NCBI GenBank assembly: GCA_043196285.1
Contig: JBBYJL010000024.1
Span: 1 to 16,986 of the forward strand
DNA: 16,986 bases
From: JAKAFX01 sp043196285
Lineage (GTDB): Archaea > Thermoplasmatota > Thermoplasmata > Thermoplasmatales > Thermoplasmataceae
Reading direction: 5' to 3'
Part shown: positions 7,639-14,148 of the stretch, in pieces
How positions within the stretch are numbered: the stretch's first letter is position 1
How the letters are laid out: every line of letters begins with the position of its first letter
Translations under genes and position numbers: made by a program
Notes under the pieces: model-generated
The model's database searches: none
Seen by the model: the letters and a program-made list of their open reading frames with translations, nothing else
What the model was told of the DNA's origin: nothing

Positions 7639-8360
7639 TCTGTTTCTATTTCAACGATGACAAGGGTAAGGTCATCGTTCCTGATCTGCTTCTTTTTGAC
7701 AGCTTCCTCAAAATATTCTCTGAGGTTGCTGCCATGTATTATCTCCCAGGATTCAGGGTAGAATTCCATGATCCATTTAGATAACGCATCAGTGGCAAGG
7801 ACAAATTCATTACCAGGAATATTTGTGCTTAGTGACTTGTACACAGGGCTTTTCCATCTAAACTCTGATGTGAACGGAGCCCCGTATCCGCTCCAGATAA
7901 GCATGGGAGAAATGTTGAAATCCTCGGGACGAGAAAGAGGGAATGATACAAGTTCACTGCCATTGATATAAAAGAAGCAGCTGTCACCTACTGATGTTAT
8001 TTTCAGTCTCTCAAAGGAATCACTGTGAACTGTCTCAACCCCTATGAAGGTCGAAAAAGATCCATTTATAGCCTTATTCTTAACAAAGAGCTTAAGATCG
8101 TTCCATTTGATCTCTCTATACCACTTGTCCCTTGAAATTCTAACAAGATCATGAATAAATGTCTCCTCGTTATCTGTCTTCAGATTGGAGTTAACGAATG
8201 TCTCGGAAAGTGATCTTGCCCAGAGTCCAGAGAATATGGAGTCACTGGCGCCGTCCGCGACTGCAAAGCGTCCCAGTTCCAGATCATAGGCAAAAGCGTC
8301 CTCGTAGTCGGTTTCCCTGCTTCCCAGTTTGGGCGCATGAAAATCTTTGACGACTATCAT
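7632..8360 (-). CDS. PP2C-type protein serine/threonine phosphatase of the TerY-P / YegK type
   Basis: The protein has 242 residues, compact for a PP2C and cytosolic. Metal-binding and core motifs are present: Y-E-D-A (19-22), V-A-D-G-A-S-D (34-40) with D36-G37, SVGDSCFF (123-130), L-A-T-D-A-L-S-K-W (188-196) with D191, and N-D-D-L-T-L (228-233) with D230. These are the acidic residues expected to hold the two Mn/Mg ions. The enzyme removes phosphate from Ser/Thr and most likely opposes the facing kinase. Its ATG overlaps the stop of the VWA gene in an ATGA tetranucleotide (8357-8360), so the two are translationally coupled. Its stop lies within the 3' end of the kinase gene on the other strand. 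Domain order and context match YegK-like phosphatases. Confidence 0.88.
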   Translation of the reverse strand: MIVVKDFHAPKLGSRETDYEDAFAYDLELGRFAVADGASDSIFSGLWARSLSETFVNSNLKTDNEETFIHDLVRISRDKWYREIKWNDLKLFVKNKAINGSFSTFIGVETVHSDSFERLKITSVGDSCFFYINGSELVSFPLSRPEDFNISPMLIWSGYGAPFTSEFRWKSPVYKSLSTNIPGNEFVLATDALSKWIMEFYPESWEIIHGSNLREYFEEAVKKKQIRNDDLTLVIVEIETDQ

Positions 8361-9181
8361 TTCATCAGGGATGATATTGCACGAGTTCCAATGTCAAGGA
8401 GTTTTATCAGGTCTTCAAGCTGCGCATTGAAAACATAGCCGCGCGCACCTTTGGATATATTTTTGTATTCCTCCTTAGCAATTGCAATCATGGAATCCGG
8501 TAGTTCGCTGGAAAGATCGAACATCTTCCTCGCATACTTGTCATCCGGTAGCTCGTTTTCGCTTGAAGGGAAGGAAACTGGGGTCACTTTTGATTCTGAC
8601 AGATGACAGTTCCACAGCTGGACATTTCCATCGTATGTCGCAATCTCCTTTATGTCGTTCACTGCTGATGATGGATCACCATCAGTCGCTTCACCGTCTG
8701 TAAGATTAATGATAATTGGTGGATATGAATTCATGTGTTTATTGACCCACGACGAGACCCATTCTTTGGCCGTACTAAGTGCCTTTACCATTGGAGTATC
8801 ACTTGCTGCAACGGGCTCGAACCATACAGGGAAATCAAAATCAACTTCCTGCCCGTCAATGGTCTGTTTTCTCTTCTCCAGTTTCAGTATCCTGTTTTCT
8901 AGCTCAGATATTGGAACTATCTCTGAATCCCGGATAAGTGAAATTGCCTGATCCCTAGTGGAACCGTATCCAATGATTCCAACCTCAAAGTAATCCCTCA
9001 CTCCCTCAGATTTGGTGCATCTGTTAAGAATCTCGTTCAGCTGGCGGTTCACCGCGTCTGATGCCTCAACTGCCTTTGATCTGCTGCTACCGCCTATCTT
9101 GTGGCTCATTGATCTGGACTGGTCAATCAAGAATATGAACAATCCAGGATTGTTACGACTGATCTCTGATGAGTACGTCAT
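8357..9181 (-). CDS. von Willebrand factor A domain protein of the TerY / YegL type
   Basis: The 274-residue protein is almost entirely one VWA domain. A complete metal ion-dependent adhesion site is visible: D20-x-S22-x-S24 in FLIDQSRSM, T129 in the ASDTP loop, and D162 in NLTDGEATDGD. The IIGYG (69-73) and PPIIINLTDG (154-163) strands match the TerY/YegL family. There is no signal peptide or membrane helix, so it acts in the cytosol, probably as a Mg-dependent binding or scaffold module for the partner kinase and phosphatase. It is the first gene of a two-gene operon with the PP2C. A TATA-like box (9201-9210) lies about 24 bases before the ATG. Established systems pair TerY with a kinase and a PP2C; the ligand here is unknown. 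Confidence 0.88.
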   Translation of the reverse strand: MTYSSEISRNNPGLFIFLIDQSRSMSHKIGGSSRSKAVEASDAVNRQLNEILNRCTKSEGVRDYFEVGIIGYGSTRDQAISLIRDSEIVPISELENRILKLEKRKQTIDGQEVDFDFPVWFEPVAASDTPMVKALSTAKEWVSSWVNKHMNSYPPIIINLTDGEATDGDPSSAVNDIKEIATYDGNVQLWNCHLSESKVTPVSFPSSENELPDDKYARKMFDLSSELPDSMIAIAKEEYKNISKGARGYVFNAQLEDLIKLLDIGTRAISSLMK

Positions 9182-9200
9182 GATTGGTTATGTCATATGA

Positions 9201-9210
9201 TATATAATAA
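9201..9210 (-). promoter_or_regulatory. TATA-like box for the VWA-PP2C operon
   Basis: TTATTATATA on the minus strand (TTTATTATATATC in context), centred about 24 bases before the ATG at 9181. It is a strong match to an archaeal TATA box and implies a leaderless message. Confidence 0.55.
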
Positions 9211-9229
9211 ATTCCTCTCACACGCCAGA

Positions 9230-10246
9230 TCAATTCATGATGAAATGCAGATTATATCCACAGAACTCGCACTTTCCATTCTTATCCACATGTACGTCAT
9301 AGGTCCTGAATCCAAGTCTTCTCGCTACAATGTTACCGCATCCAGGGCACGTGGTATCTTCATAGCCTGATCCTGGAACGTTGCCCAGATATACAAACTT
9401 GATTCCAAGATCCAACGCCAGATTTCTATGAGCTACTAGTGTTTCCAGCGGAGTAACTGGGAGATTATTCATCTTGTAGTCAGGATGGAATCTCAGAAAA
9501 CTTACAGGTATTTCATATCCTGCAATATCTATGATCCTGGTGAGCATCTTTCTTGCTTCAGGTAGCGAGTCTCCAACCTCTGGCACGACAAGATCTGTTA
9601 TCTCAACGTGAATCCCTGCTTTAATCATCCTTTCAATTGTCAGGAAGATGCCATCAGAAGTAGGCATGGAGATGAAACGTCTGTAAAATTCTACGCTTCC
9701 GTTGCCTTTGAAATCGATGGTGGCAAAGTCAAGCAGGCCGTCAATATATCTGACTGCTTCCTGTGACTCTGATCCGTTGGTAACGAATATTGTTTTCAGA
9801 TTTTTCTTTCTGGCAATTCGTGCAATATCCATTGCGTATTCGACAAAAATGGTCGGTTCATTATATGTGAAGGCAATTCCCCTAGTTTGTTCTTTAACAG
9901 CAATGGCAACGATCATCTCTGGGCTGTAATTACTGGTGCCAGTTTCACGTGTCTGGCTGAGGTCCCAGTTCTGGCAATATTTGCAGGCATAGTTGCATCC
10001 ATTGGTTCCCAGAGACAAAATCCTTGAGTTGGGAATTGCGTGAAGTACAGGCTTTTTCTCAATAGGGTCAATGTGGATAGCCATCGGGTTTCCATATGCT
10101 GACAAAATCAGGATACCGGAGTCATTGAATCTGACTCCACAAAAACCCCTCTGTCCTTCAGAAAGAATGCAGTACCTAGAGCAGGCCGTACATCTTATCT
10201 TGCCTGAGTCAACATTCTCGTATAGGTCAGCAGGGTGATAGTTCAT
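9230..10246 (-). CDS. amrS: AmmeMemoRadiSam system radical SAM enzyme (AmrS-like)
   Basis: The 338-residue protein has three parts. An N-terminal Cys cluster has C19-x2-C22-x3-C26 and C36 in QRGFCGVR. The radical SAM core has C84-x3-C88-x2-C91 in CNYACKYCQNW, which binds the [4Fe-4S] cluster used to cleave S-adenosylmethionine. GIAFTYNEPTIF and LRFHPDYKM, typical of AmrS, follow. A C-terminal zinc-ribbon-like region has CPGCG and CEFCG. It is a cytosolic iron-sulfur enzyme; family members are linked to MEMO1 and AMMECR1 proteins, but I know of no settled reaction. It follows the MEMO gene by 37 bases on the same strand. A TATA-like box in that gap suggests it can also be transcribed alone. 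Confidence 0.93.
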   Translation of the reverse strand: MNYHPADLYENVDSGKIRCTACSRYCILSEGQRGFCGVRFNDSGILILSAYGNPMAIHIDPIEKKPVLHAIPNSRILSLGTNGCNYACKYCQNWDLSQTRETGTSNYSPEMIVAIAVKEQTRGIAFTYNEPTIFVEYAMDIARIARKKNLKTIFVTNGSESQEAVRYIDGLLDFATIDFKGNGSVEFYRRFISMPTSDGIFLTIERMIKAGIHVEITDLVVPEVGDSLPEARKMLTRIIDIAGYEIPVSFLRFHPDYKMNNLPVTPLETLVAHRNLALDLGIKFVYLGNVPGSGYEDTTCPGCGNIVARRLGFRTYDVHVDKNGKCEFCGYNLHFIMN

Positions 10247-10268
10247 CGGTTAACTAAGGAATTCTGGC

Positions 10269-10280
10269 TTAATAATTTTA
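10269..10280 (-). promoter_or_regulatory. TATA-like box upstream of amrS
   Basis: TAAAATTATTAA on the minus strand in the short gap after the MEMO stop, centred about 28 bases before the amrS ATG at 10246. It may give amrS its own leaderless transcript. Confidence 0.4.
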
Positions 10281-10283
10281 CAG

Positions 10284-11108
10284 TTATTCTCCTTTCGGTA
10301 CGTAGGCATAGGTCGAGGCATAACCCACTGTCCTTTCGCGATCGCCAAAGGCATTGGCTGACGTGCTGTGATCAATTAAATACATCTTTCCCCTTCTTGA
10401 TTTAGTCAGCATCATCAGGGTGGCAATTGCGCCATATCCGCAGGCTGTGACGTGAAAATTGTGCAGGGTGCTGTAAAAGCTTTCCAGATCAAGGTTCACT
10501 ACATCTCTCAGAAGACGGAGGTCCTTCTCTTTAACGACCTGCTCACTTTCATAGTGTGTTAGATCTGAACTCGCTATAAGTATGAAATCAGTCCTGGTCG
10601 AGGAAATTGTATTGAAGAGTGGAATGATCGATTCAAGTGACTGATCACCCATAGCAATGGGGACAAAATCGAAAGAATCTCCGAACATATACTGCAGGAA
10701 TGGTATCTGAACCTCTATGGAATGTTCATAACGATGTGATATCGGCTCCTCAATAATATTCTTAGACTTGTCCAGAATTTCTTTTGCTAATTCGTGGTTG
10801 ATCTTTGCATCGCCAAGAGGAGTCCTCCAGAACCCGCTTGACTGGATGGAATGGTTAAGAGTGTGCAGGCTGTGATCTGGACCTAGGATCAGAAATGTTC
10901 TCTTTGAAGAGTGAGTGAGAATTCTGAAGGAATCCATGGCAATAATTCCAGAGTAAATGTATCCAGCGTGTGGAACCAGTATTCCCAGAATCTCTCCTTC
11001 AGGTACTGTATTCTTGGATCTTGATTCTATTGCCTTGATCATTGCCTTCAAGTCTGAACTTTCTTCAGGGTAAAAGCTTCCTGCCACAGAAGGTTCGCGT
11101 ATATTCAT
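10284..11108 (-). CDS. amrB: MEMO1-family protein (AmmeMemoRadiSam system protein B)
   Basis: The 274-residue protein is full length for the MEMO family and starts at the ATG at 11108. It opens with REPSVAGSFYP (4-14), the conserved N-terminal signature. The three residues that bind iron in human MEMO1 appear to be kept: H47 in VPHAGYIYSG, H79 in GPDHS and C223 in TACGYGA. The EHSIEVQIPFLQ segment (128-139) and ASSDLTHY (179-186) are also family hallmarks. The fold is related to LigB-type dioxygenases. The biochemical role in archaea is not settled. It stands directly before amrS, the standard pairing; the third usual partner, AMMECR1 (amrA), is not in this window. Confidence 0.93.
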   Translation of the reverse strand: MNIREPSVAGSFYPEESSDLKAMIKAIESRSKNTVPEGEILGILVPHAGYIYSGIIAMDSFRILTHSSKRTFLILGPDHSLHTLNHSIQSSGFWRTPLGDAKINHELAKEILDKSKNIIEEPISHRYEHSIEVQIPFLQYMFGDSFDFVPIAMGDQSLESIIPLFNTISSTRTDFILIASSDLTHYESEQVVKEKDLRLLRDVVNLDLESFYSTLHNFHVTACGYGAIATLMMLTKSRRGKMYLIDHSTSANAFGDRERTVGYASTYAYVPKGE

Positions 11109-11127
11109 AGATGACTATTACAGATGG

Positions 11128-11135
11128 TTATATTG
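11128..11135 (-). promoter_or_regulatory. TATA-like box for the MEMO gene
   Basis: CAATATAA on the minus strand, centred about 23 bases before the ATG at 11108. It fits a leaderless start for the MEMO-amrS pair. Confidence 0.4.
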
Positions 11136-11158
11136 AATTTGCACCTATGTGTGGATCG

Positions 11159-11181
11159 AAAAATGGAAAACATGCAAAAAA
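11159..11181 (-). terminator. T-tract terminator after lsm
   Basis: Downstream of the lsm stop the minus strand reads three successive T runs (T6, T4, T5), separated by GCATG and CCA. Archaeal RNA polymerase stops at such runs. It would separate the csl4-lsm operon from the MEMO gene. Confidence 0.45.
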
Positions 11182-11233
11182 TCTGCTGCATCGGTATTTT
11201 GAAAATTATATTCTCAAGACATGTCTGAAATGA

Positions 11234-11449
11234 TTACATTGGTACTATTCTTACTACGTTACTGCCTCTTATAACCACTGTACCAATCTTCTTTGTTACG
11301 CTGTCGACGCTTTCTTCGACCTCGTCAAGAACCATGTTCATGTAATCATCGTATCCAGAGAGGATTCCCTGAAGGATCCGATTGTCCTTCAACAATAAAG
11401 AAACTTTCTTGTTCAAACTTTCTTCCAGCATTTTCATAGGCATTATCAT
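11234..11449 (-). CDS. Archaeal Sm-like (LSm) RNA-binding protein
   Basis: The product has 71 residues, the normal size for archaeal Sm proteins, which assemble as ring-shaped heptamers and bind U-rich RNA. The Sm1 motif spans about residues 12-45 and includes LQGILSGYDDYMNMVLDEV, with the D-x-x-M-N RNA-contact loop (D35 to N38). The Sm2 motif is IRGSNVVRIVP (60-70), with R61-G62. Several in-frame ATGs lie at the start (codons 1, 3, 5, 7). The first, at 11449, is preferred because GAGGT (11458-11462) lies 8 bases upstream, a good ribosome binding site. It is the last gene of an operon after csl4 and a small coiled-coil gene, 11 bases after the latter. Confidence 0.93.
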   Translation of the reverse strand: MIMPMKMLEESLNKKVSLLLKDNRILQGILSGYDDYMNMVLDEVEESVDSVTKKIGTVVIRGSNVVRIVPM

Positions 11450-11457
11450 TCTATTCT

Positions 11458-11462
11458 ACCTC
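11458..11462 (-). promoter_or_regulatory. Ribosome binding site of lsm
   Basis: GAGGT on the minus strand, overlapping the stop codon of the small upstream gene and 8 bases before the ATG at 11449. It decides between four possible in-frame ATG starts. Confidence 0.55.
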
Positions 11463-11622
11463 AGTTATATTCATCCTCTTCCATCTCTCCTTCTTTGCTC
11501 ATAATCACTTTGATGAGTCCACGGATGATCTCTTTGACATCATCAAGTTCTCTTCTCATTGTGGTAAGCTCTCGATTCAATCTCTCTACATCTCCGATAT
11601 TTTTAGTTTCACCTGTTTTCAT
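11461..11622 (-). CDS. 53-residue coiled-coil protein between csl4 and lsm
   Basis: An ATG at 11620-11622 opens a 53-codon frame ending in TGA at 11461-11463. It overlaps the last 14 bases of csl4 (ATGAAAACAGGTGA) in another frame, so translation is probably coupled. It ends with only 11 bases before lsm, and its stop is woven into the lsm ribosome binding site. Residues about 10-41 show a heptad-like pattern of Leu, Val, Ile and Met with alternating Arg/Glu (DVERLNRELTTMRRELDDVK), a short coiled coil. The tail is acidic (EGEMEEDEYN). I do not recognise the family. Its position between two RNA-binding proteins suggests a small partner in RNA processing or decay, but this is inference. Tight packing and absence of any other good frame support it being a real gene. 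Confidence 0.78.
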   Translation of the reverse strand: MKTGETKNIGDVERLNRELTTMRRELDDVKEIIRGLIKVIMSKEGEMEEDEYN

Positions 11623-12238
11623 TTAATTCATCCTCCAGCACCACGTTACCATAATCGGGGGCCACCTTTCTCTTCTCGTAAATTTCACAGTTATCGCACC
11701 ACAGCCCGTTCTTGGTTAAAATAAGTTCGTTCTTGCACCTATAACATAGAGCTTTTATCACGCCAAGTCTGGTTCCATTGATTGTTATGTCAAAGTAAGA
11801 ATCATTCCTCGTTACCTTGGCTCTTATGAGATCGCCAATCCTGACTTCCTGAAACTGGCTCTGATATCGATCCCGGTCCATTCTGAGGCCGGCGACCATA
11901 TCTACTTCTTCTAATTTTCTATCTTTTTTATAGACGGCACCTATCCTTACGAAAAACATTCCGCGGTCCCCTTTTATAACCTGGCCATATACAATGTCTC
12001 CAACGGACACATGGACCTTCTTTCTTCGGGTAACGACATCAGCAACGAGCGTGTCATCGTTCATTTTTTTAATACCCGCAACTGTGGAGTAAAGATTTCC
12101 GTTCTCTTCCATCGCGTTACCTCCGGGAACATATTCCTCAGCAGTGGATAGAAAGTCTCCAGGTAAGAGCACAACCCTATCACTGCTCACAGATGACTTG
12201 TTCTTTTCAAGATTAGTTTTCTCGTTAACCAATTTCAA
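11609..12238 (-). CDS. csl4: Archaeal exosome RNA-binding subunit Csl4
   Basis: The 209-residue protein is part of the cap of the archaeal exosome, which degrades and trims RNA 3' to 5' together with Rrp41/Rrp42. The N-terminal domain has LLPGDFLSTAEEYVPG (24-39) followed by NLYSTVAG, the Csl4 signature. A central S1 RNA-binding domain spans about 78-155 (VGDIVYGQV ... IGDLIRAKV). A C-terminal zinc ribbon has C165-x2-C168 and C181-x2-C184. The most upstream start is a TTG at 12236-12238, preceded by an in-frame TGA. Canonical Csl4 proteins begin close to the LPGDFL motif, so the extra 20 residues, with no Met, may be trimmed by using the GTG at codon 17 or 23. It heads an operon with the 53-residue gene and lsm. 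Confidence 0.94.
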   Translation of the reverse strand: MKLVNEKTNLEKNKSSVSSDRVVLLPGDFLSTAEEYVPGGNAMEENGNLYSTVAGIKKMNDDTLVADVVTRRKKVHVSVGDIVYGQVIKGDRGMFFVRIGAVYKKDRKLEEVDMVAGLRMDRDRYQSQFQEVRIGDLIRAKVTRNDSYFDITINGTRLGVIKALCYRCKNELILTKNGLWCDNCEIYEKRKVAPDYGNVVLEDELNENR

Positions 12239-12274
12239 TCAAAACCTGCCTGAATGGACATGGCAGTGAGAACA

Positions 12275-12284
12275 TTTAATTAAT
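12275..12284 (-). promoter_or_regulatory. TATA-like box for the csl4 operon
   Basis: ATTAATTAAA on the minus strand, centred about 41 bases before the TTG at 12238. This leaves a leader of about 15 bases carrying a weak AGGT, which fits the TTG start better than a fully leaderless one. Confidence 0.4.
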
Positions 12285-12348
12285 CTTTTTGATCTCATAA
12301 TTGTACAACGAATTTCGGAGTATTTTGAACAAAATGAAATGTAGCAAC

Positions 12349-12356
12349 AATATTAT
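12349..12356 (+). promoter_or_regulatory. TATA-like box for arcS
   Basis: AATATTAT centred about 28 bases before the GTG at 12381. The ATG two bases earlier is out of frame, so the spacing favours GTG. Confidence 0.35.
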
Positions 12357-12380
12357 TTCGATCCTGGCAATACAGCACAT

Positions 12381-13952
12381 GTGCTCAACGACAGCAGAAT
12401 TTTTGGTTATTCAAGAATAGGCACTACTGACAACGGTGTGGAGTATCCCCTGATAGTGGAAAGCCTCACGAATAAATTGGGCACCCTGAATAATACCCTT
12501 GCAGTTTCATCAGAAAGTCTCACAAGAAGAAATTCTGCTATTTGGAAGGAATTCAATCTGGAATCTCAGAGCGGGCTGATCAAGAGTGATGATGTGATAA
12601 CATTAACCAATGCCATTGAGTTGATCCAACGCCCCAAGAATTTTATGAAGGAACTCTTTAATTTCCATCAGGAGAATAATTTTCGCAGGTTGATCTATGC
12701 TCCCGGTATATCTGATCCCTATCTTATTCCCGCACTTTTATACGCTGGAATATCTGTGTTTGATGACTTCTTCCCCAGATACGAATCGATCAAAGGCATC
12801 AGGTATACTGTACTGGGTAAAGACAAAGTAGAAAAAGCCTCTGTCGTAGAAAATTCCTTTTTTGCAAATCAGATCTTGGATCTTGGCAGGAAGTCGATAC
12901 TGAATGGCACAATCAGAGATCTGGTGGAAAAATTTTCATTTTCTTCAAAGGCCATAGAAATTATCAGAATTGCAGATGCGGATTATTACAGTCAGATGGA
13001 ACTTCATTTTCCGTCCAGAACACAATATATTATGGCAAATTCAGTAGAATCTCTATACAGACCAGATATTGTCAGATACCGAAAGAGAATTGGTCAGGAT
13101 TACAGGAAACCACGAGAAGCTCATGTGGCACTTCTTCTTCCCTGTTCAGCGCGAAAGCCCTATTCTCTTTCTAAATCTCACAGGAGAATAATTGAAAAGA
13201 TACAGGATTTCAGATCATCCGTCCACGAAATAATAATAACATCGCCGGTTGGGCTTGTGCCGAGAGAGCTGGAGGAATTTTACCCTCCTGCATTTTATGA
13301 CATCCCTGTGATAGGGAGGTGGTATGAGGATGAGAAAACCATGATCAATTCACTGATCTCCCAGTATTTCTCTCACAACAGATATGAATCGGTCATTGCA
13401 TACGTTAATGAAGATCTTGAGTTCATAAAGAAATCGGTCCCTGACAATACCCTGTTCATAACCGGCCAGGTCACGGATGAACGTAATCTGAACATACTTG
13501 CACAAACCCTTCGTGGTCTCATCAATGAGGGACGAGTAAAGTATTCAGAGAGGAGATATTCAGACTTCAAGAACATGGCTGCCTTTCAGTTTGGGTACTG
13601 GATTGTTCCATATCTTGAGAATGCAAGGATCACCAGGAGTTACAACCAGGACATGTTCACTATCGGAAACAGGACCTTGATGGCTTATAACAATAAACTA
13701 GGAAAATTTGCAATCAACAGATCCTTTGCTGACACATTCATAAAGGAAAACAGGTTTGTTGTAGAAATCGATGATTTCAAACCAACTGCAAACATATATG
13801 CTATGGGAGTCGTGAATGCAACGCCTGATATCAGGGCTGAGGATGAGGTTGTTGTCGCACATGGAGGTGAAATCAGAGGAGTTGGTATCGCTAAAATGCC
13901 TTTTGATGCCATGACTTCTGTAAAAAAAGGGGTAGCAGTAAAAATGAGGTAA
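12381..13952 (+). CDS. arcS: Archaeosine synthase (ArcS / TgtA2 family) with C-terminal PUA domain
   Basis: The 523-residue protein starts at GTG 12381. It resembles archaeal tRNA-guanine transglycosylase but belongs to the second, non-transglycosylase branch. Its key mark is LLPCSARKPYSLSKSHR (252-268), the PCS-x-x-KPY-x-x-S-x-SH motif that defines ArcS, with C255 and K259. ArcS acts on preQ0 already inserted at position 15 of tRNA, an essential step toward archaeosine; work in other archaea shows lysine addition completed by a radical SAM partner. The N-terminal half (about 1-230) matches the TGT-like region without its catalytic residues. FQFGYWIVPYL (402-412) is the linker region, and residues about 457-523 are a PUA RNA-binding domain ending in GVAVKMR. 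It is divergent from csl4. It is slightly shorter than many ArcS proteins, but no domain is missing. Confidence 0.92.
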   Translation: MLNDSRIFGYSRIGTTDNGVEYPLIVESLTNKLGTLNNTLAVSSESLTRRNSAIWKEFNLESQSGLIKSDDVITLTNAIELIQRPKNFMKELFNFHQENNFRRLIYAPGISDPYLIPALLYAGISVFDDFFPRYESIKGIRYTVLGKDKVEKASVVENSFFANQILDLGRKSILNGTIRDLVEKFSFSSKAIEIIRIADADYYSQMELHFPSRTQYIMANSVESLYRPDIVRYRKRIGQDYRKPREAHVALLLPCSARKPYSLSKSHRRIIEKIQDFRSSVHEIIITSPVGLVPRELEEFYPPAFYDIPVIGRWYEDEKTMINSLISQYFSHNRYESVIAYVNEDLEFIKKSVPDNTLFITGQVTDERNLNILAQTLRGLINEGRVKYSERRYSDFKNMAAFQFGYWIVPYLENARITRSYNQDMFTIGNRTLMAYNNKLGKFAINRSFADTFIKENRFVVEIDDFKPTANIYAMGVVNATPDIRAEDEVVVAHGGEIRGVGIAKMPFDAMTSVKKGVAVKMR

Positions 13953-14121
13953 GCTTCCGGCAGAAGAGATTTTACAAATAATGAAAGAGGCTGTATGATT
14001 GAGTAAAGTTTTCATCGACTCTGTCGTATCACTGCACCATCTTCCTAGGGAAGCAATGAAGTCCAGAATCGTGTTCAAATTTTCTCTTTCCAGAAATCTA
14101 CCGTATCTTGTCCCATAAATG

Positions 14122-14129
14122 TTATATAA
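14122..14129 (+). promoter_or_regulatory. TATA box for the second surface protein
   Basis: TTATATAA centred about 23 bases before the GTG at 14149. The same box-to-GTG spacing is seen for the other surface protein gene (3042-3047 and GTG 3022). An upstream ATG at 14119 would put this box inside the coding region. Confidence 0.5.
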
Positions 14130-14148
14130 TGTTCTAAAATGTATTTTA

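Noticed and set aside
6334..9181. A complete bacterial-type ter (tellurium resistance) island
   Set aside because: Only the kinase-PP2C-VWA triad is present. The neighbours on both sides are unrelated genes, with no TerC, TerD or TerB-like proteins in the window.
12381..13952. Calling the 523-residue protein a catalytic tRNA-guanine transglycosylase
   Set aside because: The PCS-x-x-KPY-x-x-S-x-SH motif is specific to ArcS, and I do not see the catalytic Asp motifs of true transglycosylases.
13953..14121. Possible RNA gene or small ORF in the gap after arcS
   Set aside because: A TTG-started plus-strand frame of about 38 codons exists, but it has no ribosome binding site or recognisable motif. 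No tRNA cloverleaf or C/D box pair could be made out. I see nothing supportable here.
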